A DNA stretch of 64,000 bases from Prinsepia uniflora (lineage: Eukaryota; Streptophyta; Magnoliopsida; Rosales; Rosaceae): assembly GCA_032719365.1 (NCBI GenBank), contig CM064862.1, positions 1,500,501 to 1,564,500 of the forward strand. Direction: 5' to 3'. The position numbers and the translations under genes are program-made. Positions 34,537-45,451 of the stretch are shown in pieces; within the stretch, counting starts at the first letter, position 1, and every line of letters starts with the position of its first letter. Under the pieces are notes generated by a model. It was not told the origin of the DNA. It saw nothing but the letters and a program-made list of their open reading frames with translations, and did not search any database.

Positions 34537-34985
34537 ATGGTTTACCTATCTAAGAGGAATGCTAGGAGTCAAGTGAGTACATAGCTTTGAGGGGAGTGTT
34601 GGACCCTAAGTTATATAATGCTTGATTCACTAAGTACCAGTGAGGTATCTTAGTGAGCAGTGTGATCCGTGGGTAGTGAACGACGGTTAGAATGTAACCA
34701 ATTGGATGTGAGTTTTGTGGATTACTTGGATGGCAGGTATTGCTAGTTGTTATAGGCTTCTAGACTAAATGAGGTGTCCTCGTATAATTGGATGTTTGTT
34801 AGATTGTAACAAACTATCCTAACTGAATGTAATCACACTTTATTGTAAGAAAAGTAAATGGAATAGTAAGATGGATTGAAGAGAGTAAGAATTACTAGAT
34901 TCTCTCTCAAAGATTGCACATTGAGATTTCGTCAAACACATAGTGTGTGTGAATTGTATTGAATCATAGAAAACCAATTAAATCA
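34537..34985 (+). repeat. Copia 3' end: polypurine tract and 3' LTR
   Basis: After the solo LTR a short Copia tail leads to the tract TTTGAGGGGAG (34587-34596). The LTR start TGTTGGACCCTAAG follows at 34597. The LTR runs about 390 bp; its right end is not clearly marked. Confidence 0.65.
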
Positions 34986-35161
34986 GCAAATTCAATCCAG
35001 AATTCGAATAAACAAACAAGATTAAACTTCAAATACCCTAGCCCAATCGTTTTCAGCTAGTGGTGTGCATTATGAAGTAAAGCGCATTGTGAAGTAAAGC
35101 AAGGAAGTTTACCTGACAGCCAAGAAACTCGATTGCCGATCACCATCACATACGTAGAGGT

Positions 35162-35278
35162 TCAACCCTCAAAATATGTCATTTAATCAAGTAAACAATC
35201 TCAACCCTCAAAATATGTCATTTAATCAAGTAAACAATCTCAACCCTCAAAATATGTCATTTAATTAAGTAAACAATC
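35162..35278. repeat. Tandem repeat, 3 copies of 39 bp
   Basis: The unit begins TCAACCCTCAAAATATGTCA and ends GTAAACAATC. Three copies are nearly identical (one C/T change in the third). Confidence 0.97.
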
Positions 35279-35289
35279 TCAATATTACT

Positions 35290-35990
35290 TAACACTTATT
35301 AGATGCTCAAATATTACATTATATACAATTTTCCATGATTATCATATACTAATTGTTATACAAAATAGAATATAAATGTAAATTAATTAGGATCAATCAA
35401 AGTTAATTTGAGTCATCTCAAAGTTACATATTAGAGTTACATATATAAATATATATATATATATACATGTGAGTTCGACCGTAGCTAGTCTGGTCACCCT
35501 TTGGCTTCCCCATATATGTTTCACTTTCACCATTAATAAACTTGGAAGTATTGGTGAGTATCATCGACGGACAATTTGTCACTGATATCAGGATGTCATT
35601 TAATAAATTAAATTGGAGTATTTGAGTATTAGTGGCGAACGGCCACTTATTCTCTTTGCCGTGAGCAAAAGTGATTTAATGAATAGATATTTTTGTCATA
35701 ATTGTTGCTCATTTTCGTCATTGTTGCTATCTTTATTCCGGTCCTGGCCGCCTGCTAAGTTACTGGAAATTAAAAAGGAAGTTAATTATAATTTATTTAT
35801 TCACAATGGATTATTAGAATTTTTATTTACCATCTGGTTTCTCCTGGATCGCACCTATCATTAATATAGATTTAAAATTATATATTTTTAATAAACTATA
35901 ACTTTCTCCCAACCATTTTCTATAATCAACGTTGTGAAGGCATGCAGTACGGCACAAGCATATTGACCTAGACTTTTCATTATTTCTGCC
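35290..35990. other. Upstream region of the HSP70-like gene
   Basis: AT-rich, with an AT run near 35445-35465. A short frame at 35613-35864 has no recognisable features and I do not call it. I saw no clear run of heat-shock elements (nTTCnnGAAnnTTCn). Confidence 0.5.
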
Positions 35991-35993
35991 TTC

Positions 35994-36000
35994 TATAAAT
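35994..36000 (+). promoter_or_regulatory. Probable TATA box of the HSP70-like gene
   Basis: TATAAAT within CTTCTATAAATTTGG, about 107 bp upstream of the ATG at 36107. This fits a transcription start near 36025-36035 and a short leader. Confidence 0.6.
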
Positions 36001-36106
36001 TTGGCACCACAGGCTCCTCTTTCCTACTAGCATTTTACATCGTTGTTAATCTTTTAATTAACATTCTTGTCCAAATTAAGCTTTTGAAACAAGAAAGCTA
36101 AGCAGT

Positions 36107-37764
36107 ATGTCAAAAGACCAGACCATGGCAAAAGGAGGCCATGCAATCGGGATTGATCTGGGCACCACGAACTCCTGCGTAGCGGTATGGCAGGATGATC
36201 ATGTAGAAATCTTGGTGAATGATTTGGGAAACAGAACCACTCGATCTTATGTTACAATCACTGAAAATAAAAGGCTGGTAGGCGATGAAGCATTTAATCA
36301 AGTCTCCAGATACCCAGCCAACTCAATCTATGGTAGAATAGTCATAACCATCTATTTAATAAATATTTTGTTTTACAAATTTATGATTAATACCATTTAT
36401 TTAATTTATATAACTGGAAACTATTTACAGATGCAAAGCGGTTAATTGGTAGGAGATTCAGTGAAGAATGTGTTCAAAAAGATATCGAGTGCTGGCCATT
36501 CAAGGTCATTGAAGGTCCGGATGACAAGCCCATGATTGTGGTTACCCACAAGGGTGAAGAGAAACAATTCGCTGCGGAAGATATTTCATCCATGGTCCTC
36601 GTGAAGATGCGGGAGATTGCCGAGTCCTTCCTCTGTTCAAAGATTAGCATAAAAAATGCAGTGATCACCGTCCCCTCTTACTTCAATGACTCACAACGTC
36701 AAGCTACGTTAGAAGCTGGAAAATTAGCCGGCCTAAACGTGCTTCGCATCATCAACGAACCAACCGCCGCAGCTATTGCTTATGGCATTGACAAGAGGGC
36801 TGGTCTCAAAAATGAAAAAAGAAACGTTATGATATTTGATTGGGGTGGTGGCACTTTAGATGTGTCACTCCTTGTCATAGGTAATGGTGAATTCGACGTG
36901 AAGGCCACTTCCGGAAACACTCACTTTGGAGGTGAAGACTTAGATAACAGCATGGTGAATTACTGCATCGATGAATTCAAGAAAAAAAATAACGTGGACG
37001 TTGATAGAAACCCCAAAACACTCCGGAAGGCCAAAAATGCATGTGAGAAGGCAAAAAAGGCACTTTCATTTTGTTTGGAGGTTGATATCGAAATTGAGTC
37101 TTGGGACAAGGGTGAGGATTTTTTCACAAGTTTTAGCCGCGACAAATTTGAAGAACTCAACATGGAGATCTTCAACAAGTGCATGGAGCCGGTGAGAAGG
37201 TGTTTGGAGGATGCCAAAATGGAAACAAGCGATGTGGACGACATAGTTCTTGTTGGTGGGTCTTCGAGAATCCCCAAGGTGCAAGAGTTATTGCAGGAGT
37301 TTTTCAAGGGTAAGGAGCTGAGCAAGAGCATTAATCCAGACGAGGCCATTGCTTATGGAGCCGCTGTTCAAGCTGCAGTCTTGAGTGGAAATATTACTGA
37401 AAGGCTCAAGGGCTTCAAAATCTCCGATGTCATCCCTCTGTCACTCGGGACTGCGGTTGACCTAGAACAACGCATGCGTGTTTTGATCCCTAGGAACACG
37501 AAAATTCCCTTCCAAAAGAATCAAACTTTTGTGACTCTTTGGGACAACCAAACGTCTGTGGATTGCGATGTTTTCGAAGGTGAGAATGATTTTGCCAAAG
37601 ATAATAATAAATTGGGTGGATTTAACATAGATGGGGTTCCTCCAGCTCCTAAGGGAACTCAAGAACTCGATGTTTCCTTTTCTATCAATGAAAATGGTGT
37701 TCTTGATGTTTCCGTTGAGATCGTGTCCACTGGCAAAAAGAAGGGGATTACAATCAAAAGGTAA
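36107..37764 (+). CDS. HSP70-like protein lacking the C-terminal lid (two exons: 36107-36332, 36431-37764)
   Basis: Cytosolic-type HSP70 homologue, 519 residues. Exon 1 encodes MSKDQTMAKGGHAIGIDLGT through NSIY; the 98-bp intron (36333-36430, GT...CAG, phase 1) restores YDAKRLIGRRF. The nucleotide-binding domain covers about residues 1-400. It includes IGIDLGTTNSC, the catalytic Lys of DAKRLIGR (K78), NEPTAAAIAYG, FDWGGGTLDVS (D212) and VLVGGSSRIPKVQ, so ATPase residues look intact. The Lys of the usual AKNQ motif is Phe (F63). The interdomain linker, normally DLLLLD, reads KGFKISD (about 402-408). The substrate-binding beta domain follows and the frame stops at ITIKR, about 130 residues short of family length: no lid, no EEVD tail. 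The stop overlaps a donor-like AAAAG/GTAATT, so a lost 3' exon is possible. No frame break, so probably expressed, with altered chaperone behaviour. Confidence 0.9.
36333..36430 (+). other. Intron of the HSP70-like gene
   Basis: 98 bp, AT-rich, donor GTAGAA and acceptor TATTTACAG. Splicing restores the conserved DAKRLIGRRF reading. Confidence 0.88.
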
Positions 37765-38436
37765 TTGAGGGATATTTTTACTACTGAAAGTTAGAAAATA
37801 AGGATGATTTGCGTGTATTTCTTTCTGGTTTCAATAAGAGCTAGACATGCTTGTTTTTGTCTATCTATGTTTTATGTATTCGTCCATCATGGTTTTATGT
37901 ATACTAAAGATTGAGCAACATCATTAATTGGCTACACATGGTCTATTGACTTAAAACGAGCCAATACAAGGCAATAACCAAATCCTTGAGCTTAGCTAAA
38001 AAATGAGCTGACCCGACCCGAGTTTGAACTTACAAATTGTATAAGCCGAAACTAATCATACTTCTTTAGTCGAGCTTCAATTGAGTTTGATTTCCAAATA
38101 ATAGTATCCGATTTGAATTTCACATGTGCTATCCTCGGTACACTCAAAGGGTGTGCTTACTTCTCTTTCCAAGTGCAGCTTGCCTTTGGACACAAAATAT
38201 TCCCAGCAAATTCCAAAATATTCCCATGATTCATTGTCATCAGTTTACAAGTGTAATAGTACCTCCAATTTTAAGTTATGTTCCAAGTATCTGTAAGCAG
38301 ATAATACATGCAGATACTTGATGGCGCCTCTTGCTGTGCAGTGGTCCTTCACGATCACAATGCCTTGCTCACGGCTTGCAGTGAGCTCTCCTGCTGGTAC
38401 AGTGATGTTAGTGTACTGCCAAGCTACACTGGATGT
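37765..38436. other. Downstream region of the HSP70-like gene
   Basis: Probable 3' UTR in the first ~100 bp, then non-coding DNA. I found no sequence encoding the missing HSP70 lid. On the minus strand 38310-38439 translates without stops to a protein-like string (TSSVAWQYTNITVPAGEL, then EQGIVIVKDHC), which may be a captured exon; I do not recognise it. Confidence 0.4.
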
Positions 38437-38441
38437 CACCC

Positions 38442-38740
38442 TGTGTGTGGTCCTATCCTACGAGCTGTCCTTAATTGATTAGTTTGTAAGTAGTACAGTT
38501 AGGAGAGTTAGTTGAGATGGTTAGGGTGGTTTACTTAGTCACTAAGTAACTGTGCAAAGAGTGAGAGTATAAGTACTATATATGTAATTCCCTTAAAAGC
38601 CTGATTTTCTATTTAATAACAAAACAAATCATCAAGATTCAATCCCCTCAATTCCCCTCATCATTCTCTCTCAAAAACCTCTGATCTTTCTTCTTTGCAA
38701 CGCCAATCCTTCTTCAAGAACATCAAAAACATGATCATCA
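38442..38740 (+). repeat. Copia B LTR, first copy
   Basis: Starts near TGTGTGGTCCTATCCTACG and ends about 38740, before a degenerate primer site ATGGTATCAAAACTC. The same LTR and leader recur at 44155-44629. Between them and the Copia A LTR lies a leader ending CTCTTTGTGCACACCA. Confidence 0.65.
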
Positions 38741-38912
38741 ATATGGTATCAAAACTCAATATCGTGATTAATGGTTAACTCCATTCATAAGTGATCCAAA
38801 CTCTAGTATTTCCGCTCAAGAACTCTGTCAGTGGTTCTCAAGAAAGGTTCACTCGAAAACTAACAATAAAATTCTCTAGAAACTTCTTCTTTCACCAACT
38901 CTTTGTGCACAC

Positions 38913-39168
38913 CATGTTAGTGTTTAAGCTAATCACTACAGTGTGACTTGGCACATGCCCGGTGGAATGCCAAGTGGCAAAGTGTAACCATGTGAGTGAG
39001 TCTGTGAACAAATGTAATCTTGTGTGTGTGCTTACTATTCTATTAGTGAATGGAAGTGTGTGAAAGTGTGTGAGAAGGTGTAATGAATGAAAATCAGCAA
39101 GGATAGTGTGTGTGAGTGTGTGAGCTGTAAAGTGTGCTGAGGTCACAAAACCTTCCTAATCGTTTTCA

Positions 39169-39205
<37 letters not shown>

Positions 39206-39616
39206 TGTGTGTGGTGCACGACTATATGTGTACATGAATGATGTAGAAATCAATCTAATGAGAAGAGAAGGGAATTAATCAGTGGTAGTGTTATTCTACA
39301 CTAAAAGATTACTGAAAAATACACGTTCATCTCATTCAAACAATTTTACAAACACATAGAGTGCATAATTCTTCATTACAAACATCAATCCAATTTCCAT
39401 AGTTTCAATCACCAGAATTAGGAGGAAGGAAGAGTTCCTATTCTAATCTATCCTAATCCAATCGAGCTAGCCTCGATACATCAGCTAGAGAGTGAACAAG
39501 TGAAGAAGAGTACATGTTAGTGGTTGAAGCTTGCCTCTGGAAATTCCCTCTGTGCACAAGTCGATTGCTGCATCCTGCAAGTTCCTCTGCATCCTCTGAA
39601 GTCCCTCTGTTAACAT
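38913..39616 (+). repeat. Copia A 5' LTR
   Basis: Starts TGTTAGTG and ends TCTGTTAACA (TGTTA/TAACA ends), then a primer site TGCTATCAGAGTAG (39617 onward). It contains a GT microsatellite (39171-39203). The preceding bases CACCA would be its target site. Confidence 0.75.
39171..39203. repeat. (GT)n microsatellite in Copia A LTR
   Basis: About 16 GT units. The allele in the other LTR copy (44891-45001) has about 55. Confidence 0.95.
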
Positions 39617-39702
39617 GCTATCAGAGTAGTAAGATCTACTGTCTCTGGGGCGTTGTGAATCTGTGAAGAGAAGCTGCACGGTTTCTTGTGATTTAAGGAA
39701 CA

Positions 39703-40358
39703 ATGGCTGGAGCTGGTGGTGATCCCAAGCTACCTGTCTTCACACGAATCAATTATGATTTTTGAAACATCAAGATGAAGACGGCATTAAAAGCAACAGA
39801 TTTATGGAAAATTGTTGAACAAGGAGTACCTGATATTGAGTATGATATAGTGATGATGAAGAGGTGGAGACTGCACAGACCAAGGCAGATCATATCAGAA
39901 ATGCCAAGGCCTTGAATTTGATACAAAATGCAGTTTCTGAAAAGAATTTCCCTCGGATTTCAAATGAAGAAAGTGCAAAAAAGGCATGGGACGTCCTGAA
40001 ACAAGAATTCAGAGGGGATCTTAAGATAAGAGCAGTTAAGCTTCAAACTGCATGTGAAGGTGACAGAACCTTGCATGTGAAGGTGAAAATGGGAACAGGT
40101 GTTCTGGTTCAAACTGCTAGGAAGGGGTCTTTTCTAGTTCACACTAGTCAAGGTGACAATTACATCGGAGATGTTATGCTTGTACCTGGTTTGGATGAGA
40201 ACCTACTAAGTGTAGGACAGATGATTGAACACGGCTATTGTCTTGTGTTTAGGGATTATGCAGTAGAGATTTATGAAGATATAGAAAGGAAACACAAGGT
40301 TGCAAGGGTTCCTATGACAGGCAGCGGGTGTTTCAATTTGTCACTAGACTATGGTTTT
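39703..40358 (+). pseudogene. Copia A gag joined to a protease/pre-integrase fragment
   Basis: Begins MAGAGGDPKLPVFTRINYDF at 39703, a Copia Gag start, with a stop right after that string. A frameshift near 39860 leads to a UBN2-type Gag stretch (AKKAWDVLKQEFRGD..KLQTA). This runs without the zinc knuckle straight into the segment usually found after the protease (GDVMLVPGLDENLLSVGQMIEHGYCLVF). The Gag C-terminus and most of the protease are therefore deleted. The frame is then cut by the solo LTR at 40359 and resumes at 43485. Confidence 0.85.
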
Positions 40359-43300
40359 TGTTAGGACCCGTCCCAAATCCCCCGGGACCCGCCTGATCCC
40401 GTCTGACACGAGGGAAAATTCCGTCTCTAGCCCTCGCCGGGGCTTTCAGAGTGCGCCAGGATCGTAGGAGGAGGAGTGTGATGTCTTGTCTCTGCTACAT
40501 CCCGCATCCGTGATCAACCTGAAGGGCATTCAAAACACGAAAACTGTGAGTGGACAAAAATAAAAATTTCATTTAAAAACTTTTTCGCATAAAGGCATTT
40601 ATGCCCTTCACTAAAAGCATATGCATGCATTCAAAACCCATTTATCCAACATTCGTGAAATCATTTGAAAACATTTTCTCAAAACCTTTCAAGGGTTCAT
40701 GCTAGGCCCCATAAACCGTCATGACCCAGAAATCCATTTGGGTCCTCAACCCGAAATCACATCTCAAAACATGTAACTCAAATCAATAGGGACTCAGCCC
40801 CAAATCACCGGACGTGGGTCTCAGCCAAAAACCATTCTCAGTGAAATACTAAAACACAGAATACGGGGTCTCTGCCCCCAAAACACTTTCTAAAACCTCA
40901 TACGTACTCGTACGTATAACCCATCCTAGGCACTTCCGGAGAAGATGCCAACTCAGGGCACACAACCCCTAGGGAACACATCCCCGATATAGCCACGATG
41001 ACATCAATCTATCTAGTGTGCACACTACTCAAGGTCTCACTCCGAGTCTTCTCCCAGGAATCTCCATCTGGGATGCTCAATCTCTAGATCTAGTCCGAGC
41101 TCTCTCTCTCTGGATCTAGTCCACACAACTCTCCGGAATCTGGCACGGGACCATAACATAATAAGTAACCCCCACTTCTGGAACGGGATCCCTATGGGGA
41201 TACCCACTCTGGTATGTGGATCGTGACTCTCCAGGACGACGTATGGAGGAGACCATATAAACATATGGAGGGTTCATTCATTTTCGAATACTTTCTTTCT
41301 TCCTCAAATACTTCTTTCTCAAAACTCATTTCTCAACTGGGTCTCATACCCGATTTCGTAAACAACTGGATTCCTCGAATCCGATTCAAATCATTTTCAC
41401 ATGCCTCGGCCTAAATCCACAGTTCAATAGGGTCTCATGCCTGAATTCTCCTTTCATAAACCGAACTGGGACTCAAGCCCGATTTCACAATCAACAGGGC
41501 CCTATGCCCGAAACCATAAAGCAACAGGACCTCAAGTCCGATTTCACAACTAATGGGGCCTTAAGCCCGATATCTCGACTAAATGGGTCTCAGGCCCGAT
41601 ATCATAAATCAACGGGGCATCAAGCCCGATAGTACCACTAACTGGGCCTCAAACTCGAATCGTAAACCAACTGGGCCCCCGGCCCGATCGTATAATCAAA
41701 TGGACCCTCGGTCCGATTCCTCATCAATTCAAATGGACTCCAAGTCCGAGAGTTCGTAAATCAAATGGGTCTCGTGCCCGATTTCATATTTCTAAATCCA
41801 AAATCCGTTTATTAAATCCTCGTTGAAAACCTAGAACGTATATGCATCATATAAAACCGAAAATCTCGATATACGTGCAAATACGTAAATCCTAGGCTAC
41901 CATAAACATATGCACTCATGGAAACACAAAAAATATATTAAAATAATTATAAAGCATTTATGCATGCATCAATTTCGAAGGAAAGGTCCATTCACAGACC
42001 GTCCGAAGCAACGCCTCGATACTCGTACCATAAGCGTCTCCCGGGTAAATCGTCACCTCCAGGATTCCCGAACCTGTCCAAATTCATTTAGAGGGTTACT
42101 AAATACTTATATAACCCCTCACTAAAGCCTCATAATTTTCCGGATTTTCTAACTATTTTTAAACTGGATCCTGGACTTTCGAACGTCCCGAACTATATCG
42201 AAATGATGTCCGATTGACACGAAACCAGTCCCAAAATGCTCGTTACATCGAATAAATGATTTGACATATTGAAAACTTCCCCAAATTCCCCACCATACGC
42301 TTCCACGCGCCGCCCAAAGGGTCGTGCGCATGGGCTCACGCGCTGGTGAACAGTGATCGTCTTCCTCGCGTGGCCGGTTCAACTGGTTGGCCGGTGGTCC
42401 AGTTGGACCAGCGTGACCGGTTCAGACTGTTTCCTCCTCCATTTTGGTCCGATTCCTTTCCTAATCAATCCTACAATCTTCCTTACGTCCTTATGCATCT
42501 AACTATATAAACCACAACCTTTAAAACTCCTTAGAACCCACGGGTTCAAATTGTCCCCATGGTCCCTGTTTTTCCCAGCCACCTCACGGCTGCTCAGCCC
42601 AAAACCACCACCCAAAACCTCTTTAATACCTTCCTAACAACCTAATACACATCCTAAAATCAACTAAAAGCAACCATAACGAAGAAATCAAATTAAAATG
42701 ACAATTGGGCCTAACCGGGTACTGTGTTCAGGTTTCATGGCCGCCGTCCGCGGCGGCGTGGCTTCCAGCCGGCCACCATCATCCACCCTTCATTTTCTCA
42801 GCCTCTGGGCGTCACAGGCATGATCAACTGGGTCAAGGGTTTGGTTTTGGATTGAAAATGGCGATCAGTTTGGGTTGGAGGAAATGGAAAATGAACGATG
42901 AAATGGAAGGGGAGATGCATGAATGGGAACTAAGCGCCAGTGGATAAGTGACACTTGTCACTCATCCATTGGTCCACTGACAATTTCCTGGGCCCCACCT
43001 AATTCCACTTGCCTCGGAAAACGTACTATTATGAATAGTACTTTATAACTTGCGTGAACCGTAACTTCGCCGTCGAACGTCCGAATTCGACGTGCCGCCT
43101 GTCTACGTATTCGTATCGTCTTGATCTACGTAAGGATCCATGGTCCTCGGTCATCGGACATCCCGGGTCAAAAGTCAACTTTTGGCCCAAATTACCAAAA
43201 TGCCCTCGAACTTCCGAACGTCATAACTTCCTCCTCGAACGGTGGAATCGAGCGTGCCACCTGTCTATGAACTCATGACGTCACGAATTACGTCAAAATC

Positions 43301-43484
43301 ATCGGCCAAAGTCCGTTTGACTGCCTAAACAAAAAGTCATTGATTCGCCCAAACTAGGGGCAAAATCGTCATTTCGCCCAAACGTCTGCTAATCCTCGTC
43401 TAATCTCCGATTAGTCTTTGATTAGCGAGGCTAATCCGTCATTAATTCTTAATTAATCCTGTTAATTCGGGAAGGGTCGTCACA
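40359..43484 (-). mobile_element. Solo LTR, family B
   Basis: Minus-oriented, 3126 bp. It starts (minus) TGTGACGACCCTTCCCGAAT at 43484 and ends GGGACGGGTCCTAACA at 40359. The target duplication GTTTT is perfect (40354-40358 and 43485-43489). It has a long array of GGGCC-type palindromes (about 40735-41790), the GC-rich block (about 42300-42350) and paired blocks at about 43040-43380. Confidence 0.95.
40735..41790 (-). repeat. Long array of GGGCC-type palindromes
   Basis: More than fifteen units, each ending in CCCGATTT-like spacer (plus-strand reading). Stems vary together: GGACC-ctc-GGTCC, GGACT-cca-AGTCC, GGGCC-ccc-GGCCC, GGGT-ctcat-ACCC, GGGC-cttaa-GCCC. Between about 40915 and 41240 the array is interrupted by a non-palindromic stretch shared with 31608-34536. 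Confidence 0.85.
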
Positions 43485-44150
43485 GTTTTCCTATGGATAG
43501 AAAGGCAGAAGCAAAGGAAAACGTGGAGCAGTGGCACAAAAGATTTGGACATATGAATCATTCCAGTCTCCAGATGTTGAGACAGAACGATATGATTATT
43601 GGACTACCAAGTTTGTTCGAGGATAAAGCATTGTGTGAAGGATGCATCACGGGGAGGTCCCATGTGTCTCCTTTTGACATTGAAGAAGCATGGAGAGCCT
43701 CAACTCAATGAAAACTCATACATTATGATGTATGTGGTCCAATGCAAACTCAGACTTTTGGTGGTAACCTCTATTTCCTTACTTTCATAGATGATCATAC
43801 AAGAATGTGTTGGATCTATTTTCTTATACACAAAGCAGGAGTGCTAAATGTCTATAAGAAGTTCAAGGCAACTGGAGAACTGCAGAGTGGATTCAAAGTG
43901 AATAAGCTAAGAACTGATAGGGGGAGAGTACACATCAAATGCTTTCTAGGAAATTTGTGATGAAACTGGAATAGAGAGACAATTAACTGTTGCTTATTAT
44001 CCTCAAAAAATGGTGTTGTTGAGAGAAAGAACGGGACAATTGTGGAGATGGCTAAGTCTATGTTACATAACAAGAAGCTACCCTATGAGTAACACTGTTG
44101 TGTACATCCTCAACAGAAGTCCCACCAAAGAAGTGCAAGGGAAGCCACCC
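43485..44150 (+). pseudogene. Copia A pre-integrase and integrase fragment
   Basis: Reads QWHKRFGHMNHSSLQMLRQN, CEGCITGRSH, then HYDVCGPMQTQTFGG..YFLTFIDDHTR, the zinc-binding HHCC and catalytic-core start of a Copia integrase. It then passes through shifts to VVYILNRSPTKEVQGKPPY. RT and RNase H are missing: a Copia B LTR follows directly at about 44155. Confidence 0.9.
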
Positions 44151-44154
44151 TATG

Positions 44155-44629
44155 TGTGGCCTAATCCTACGAACTGTAAGGAGTTTTCTTTAATTGATTA
44201 GTTTGTAAGTAGTACAATTAGAAGAGTTAGTTGAGATGGTTAGGATGGTTTACTTAGTCACTAAGTAACTGTGCACAAAGTGAGAGTATAAGTACTATGT
44301 AATTCTCTTAAAAGCCCAACTTTCTAATTAATAACAAAAAAAAATCATCAAGATTCAATCCCTTCAATTCCCCTCATCATTCTCTCTCAAAAACCTCTTA
44401 TCCATCTTCTTTGCAACACCAATCCTTCTTCAAGAACATCAAAAACATGATCGTCAATATGGTATCAAAGCTCAGTCTCGTGATTCATGGTTAACTCCAT
44501 TCATAAGTGATCCAAACTCTAGTTTTTCCGCTCAAGAACTCTGTTAATGATTCTCAAGAAAGGTTCACTCGAAAACCATCAATAAAATTCTCAAGAAACT
44601 TCTTCTTTTACCAACTCTTTGTGCACACC
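44155..44629 (+). repeat. Copia B LTR and leader, second copy
   Basis: Matches 38442-38912 in order and orientation, including the primer-like ATGGTATCAAAGCTC (near 44460) and the leader up to GTGCACACCA. Confidence 0.75.
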
Positions 44630-45403
<774 letters not shown>

Positions 45404-45451
45404 CACCAAGTGCTTGATCTAAGACAATCCTTCATCACCACCAAGAAAAAT
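45404..45451 (+). pseudogene. Copia B leader/gag fragment, left of solo LTR
   Basis: Short stretch (CCAAGTGCTTGATCTAAGAC ... CCAAGAAAAAT) that joins the Copia gag sequence at 48330 across the AAAAT duplication. Confidence 0.6.

Noticed and set aside
35613..35864. 83-codon frame upstream of the HSP70-like gene
   Set aside because: AT-rich, no similarity I recognise, no promoter context.
36290..36300. Loss of the catalytic lysine in the HSP70-like protein
   Set aside because: The Lys replaced by Phe is the one in the AKNQ motif. The catalytic Lys of DAKRLIGR is present after splicing, so loss of ATPase activity cannot be claimed.
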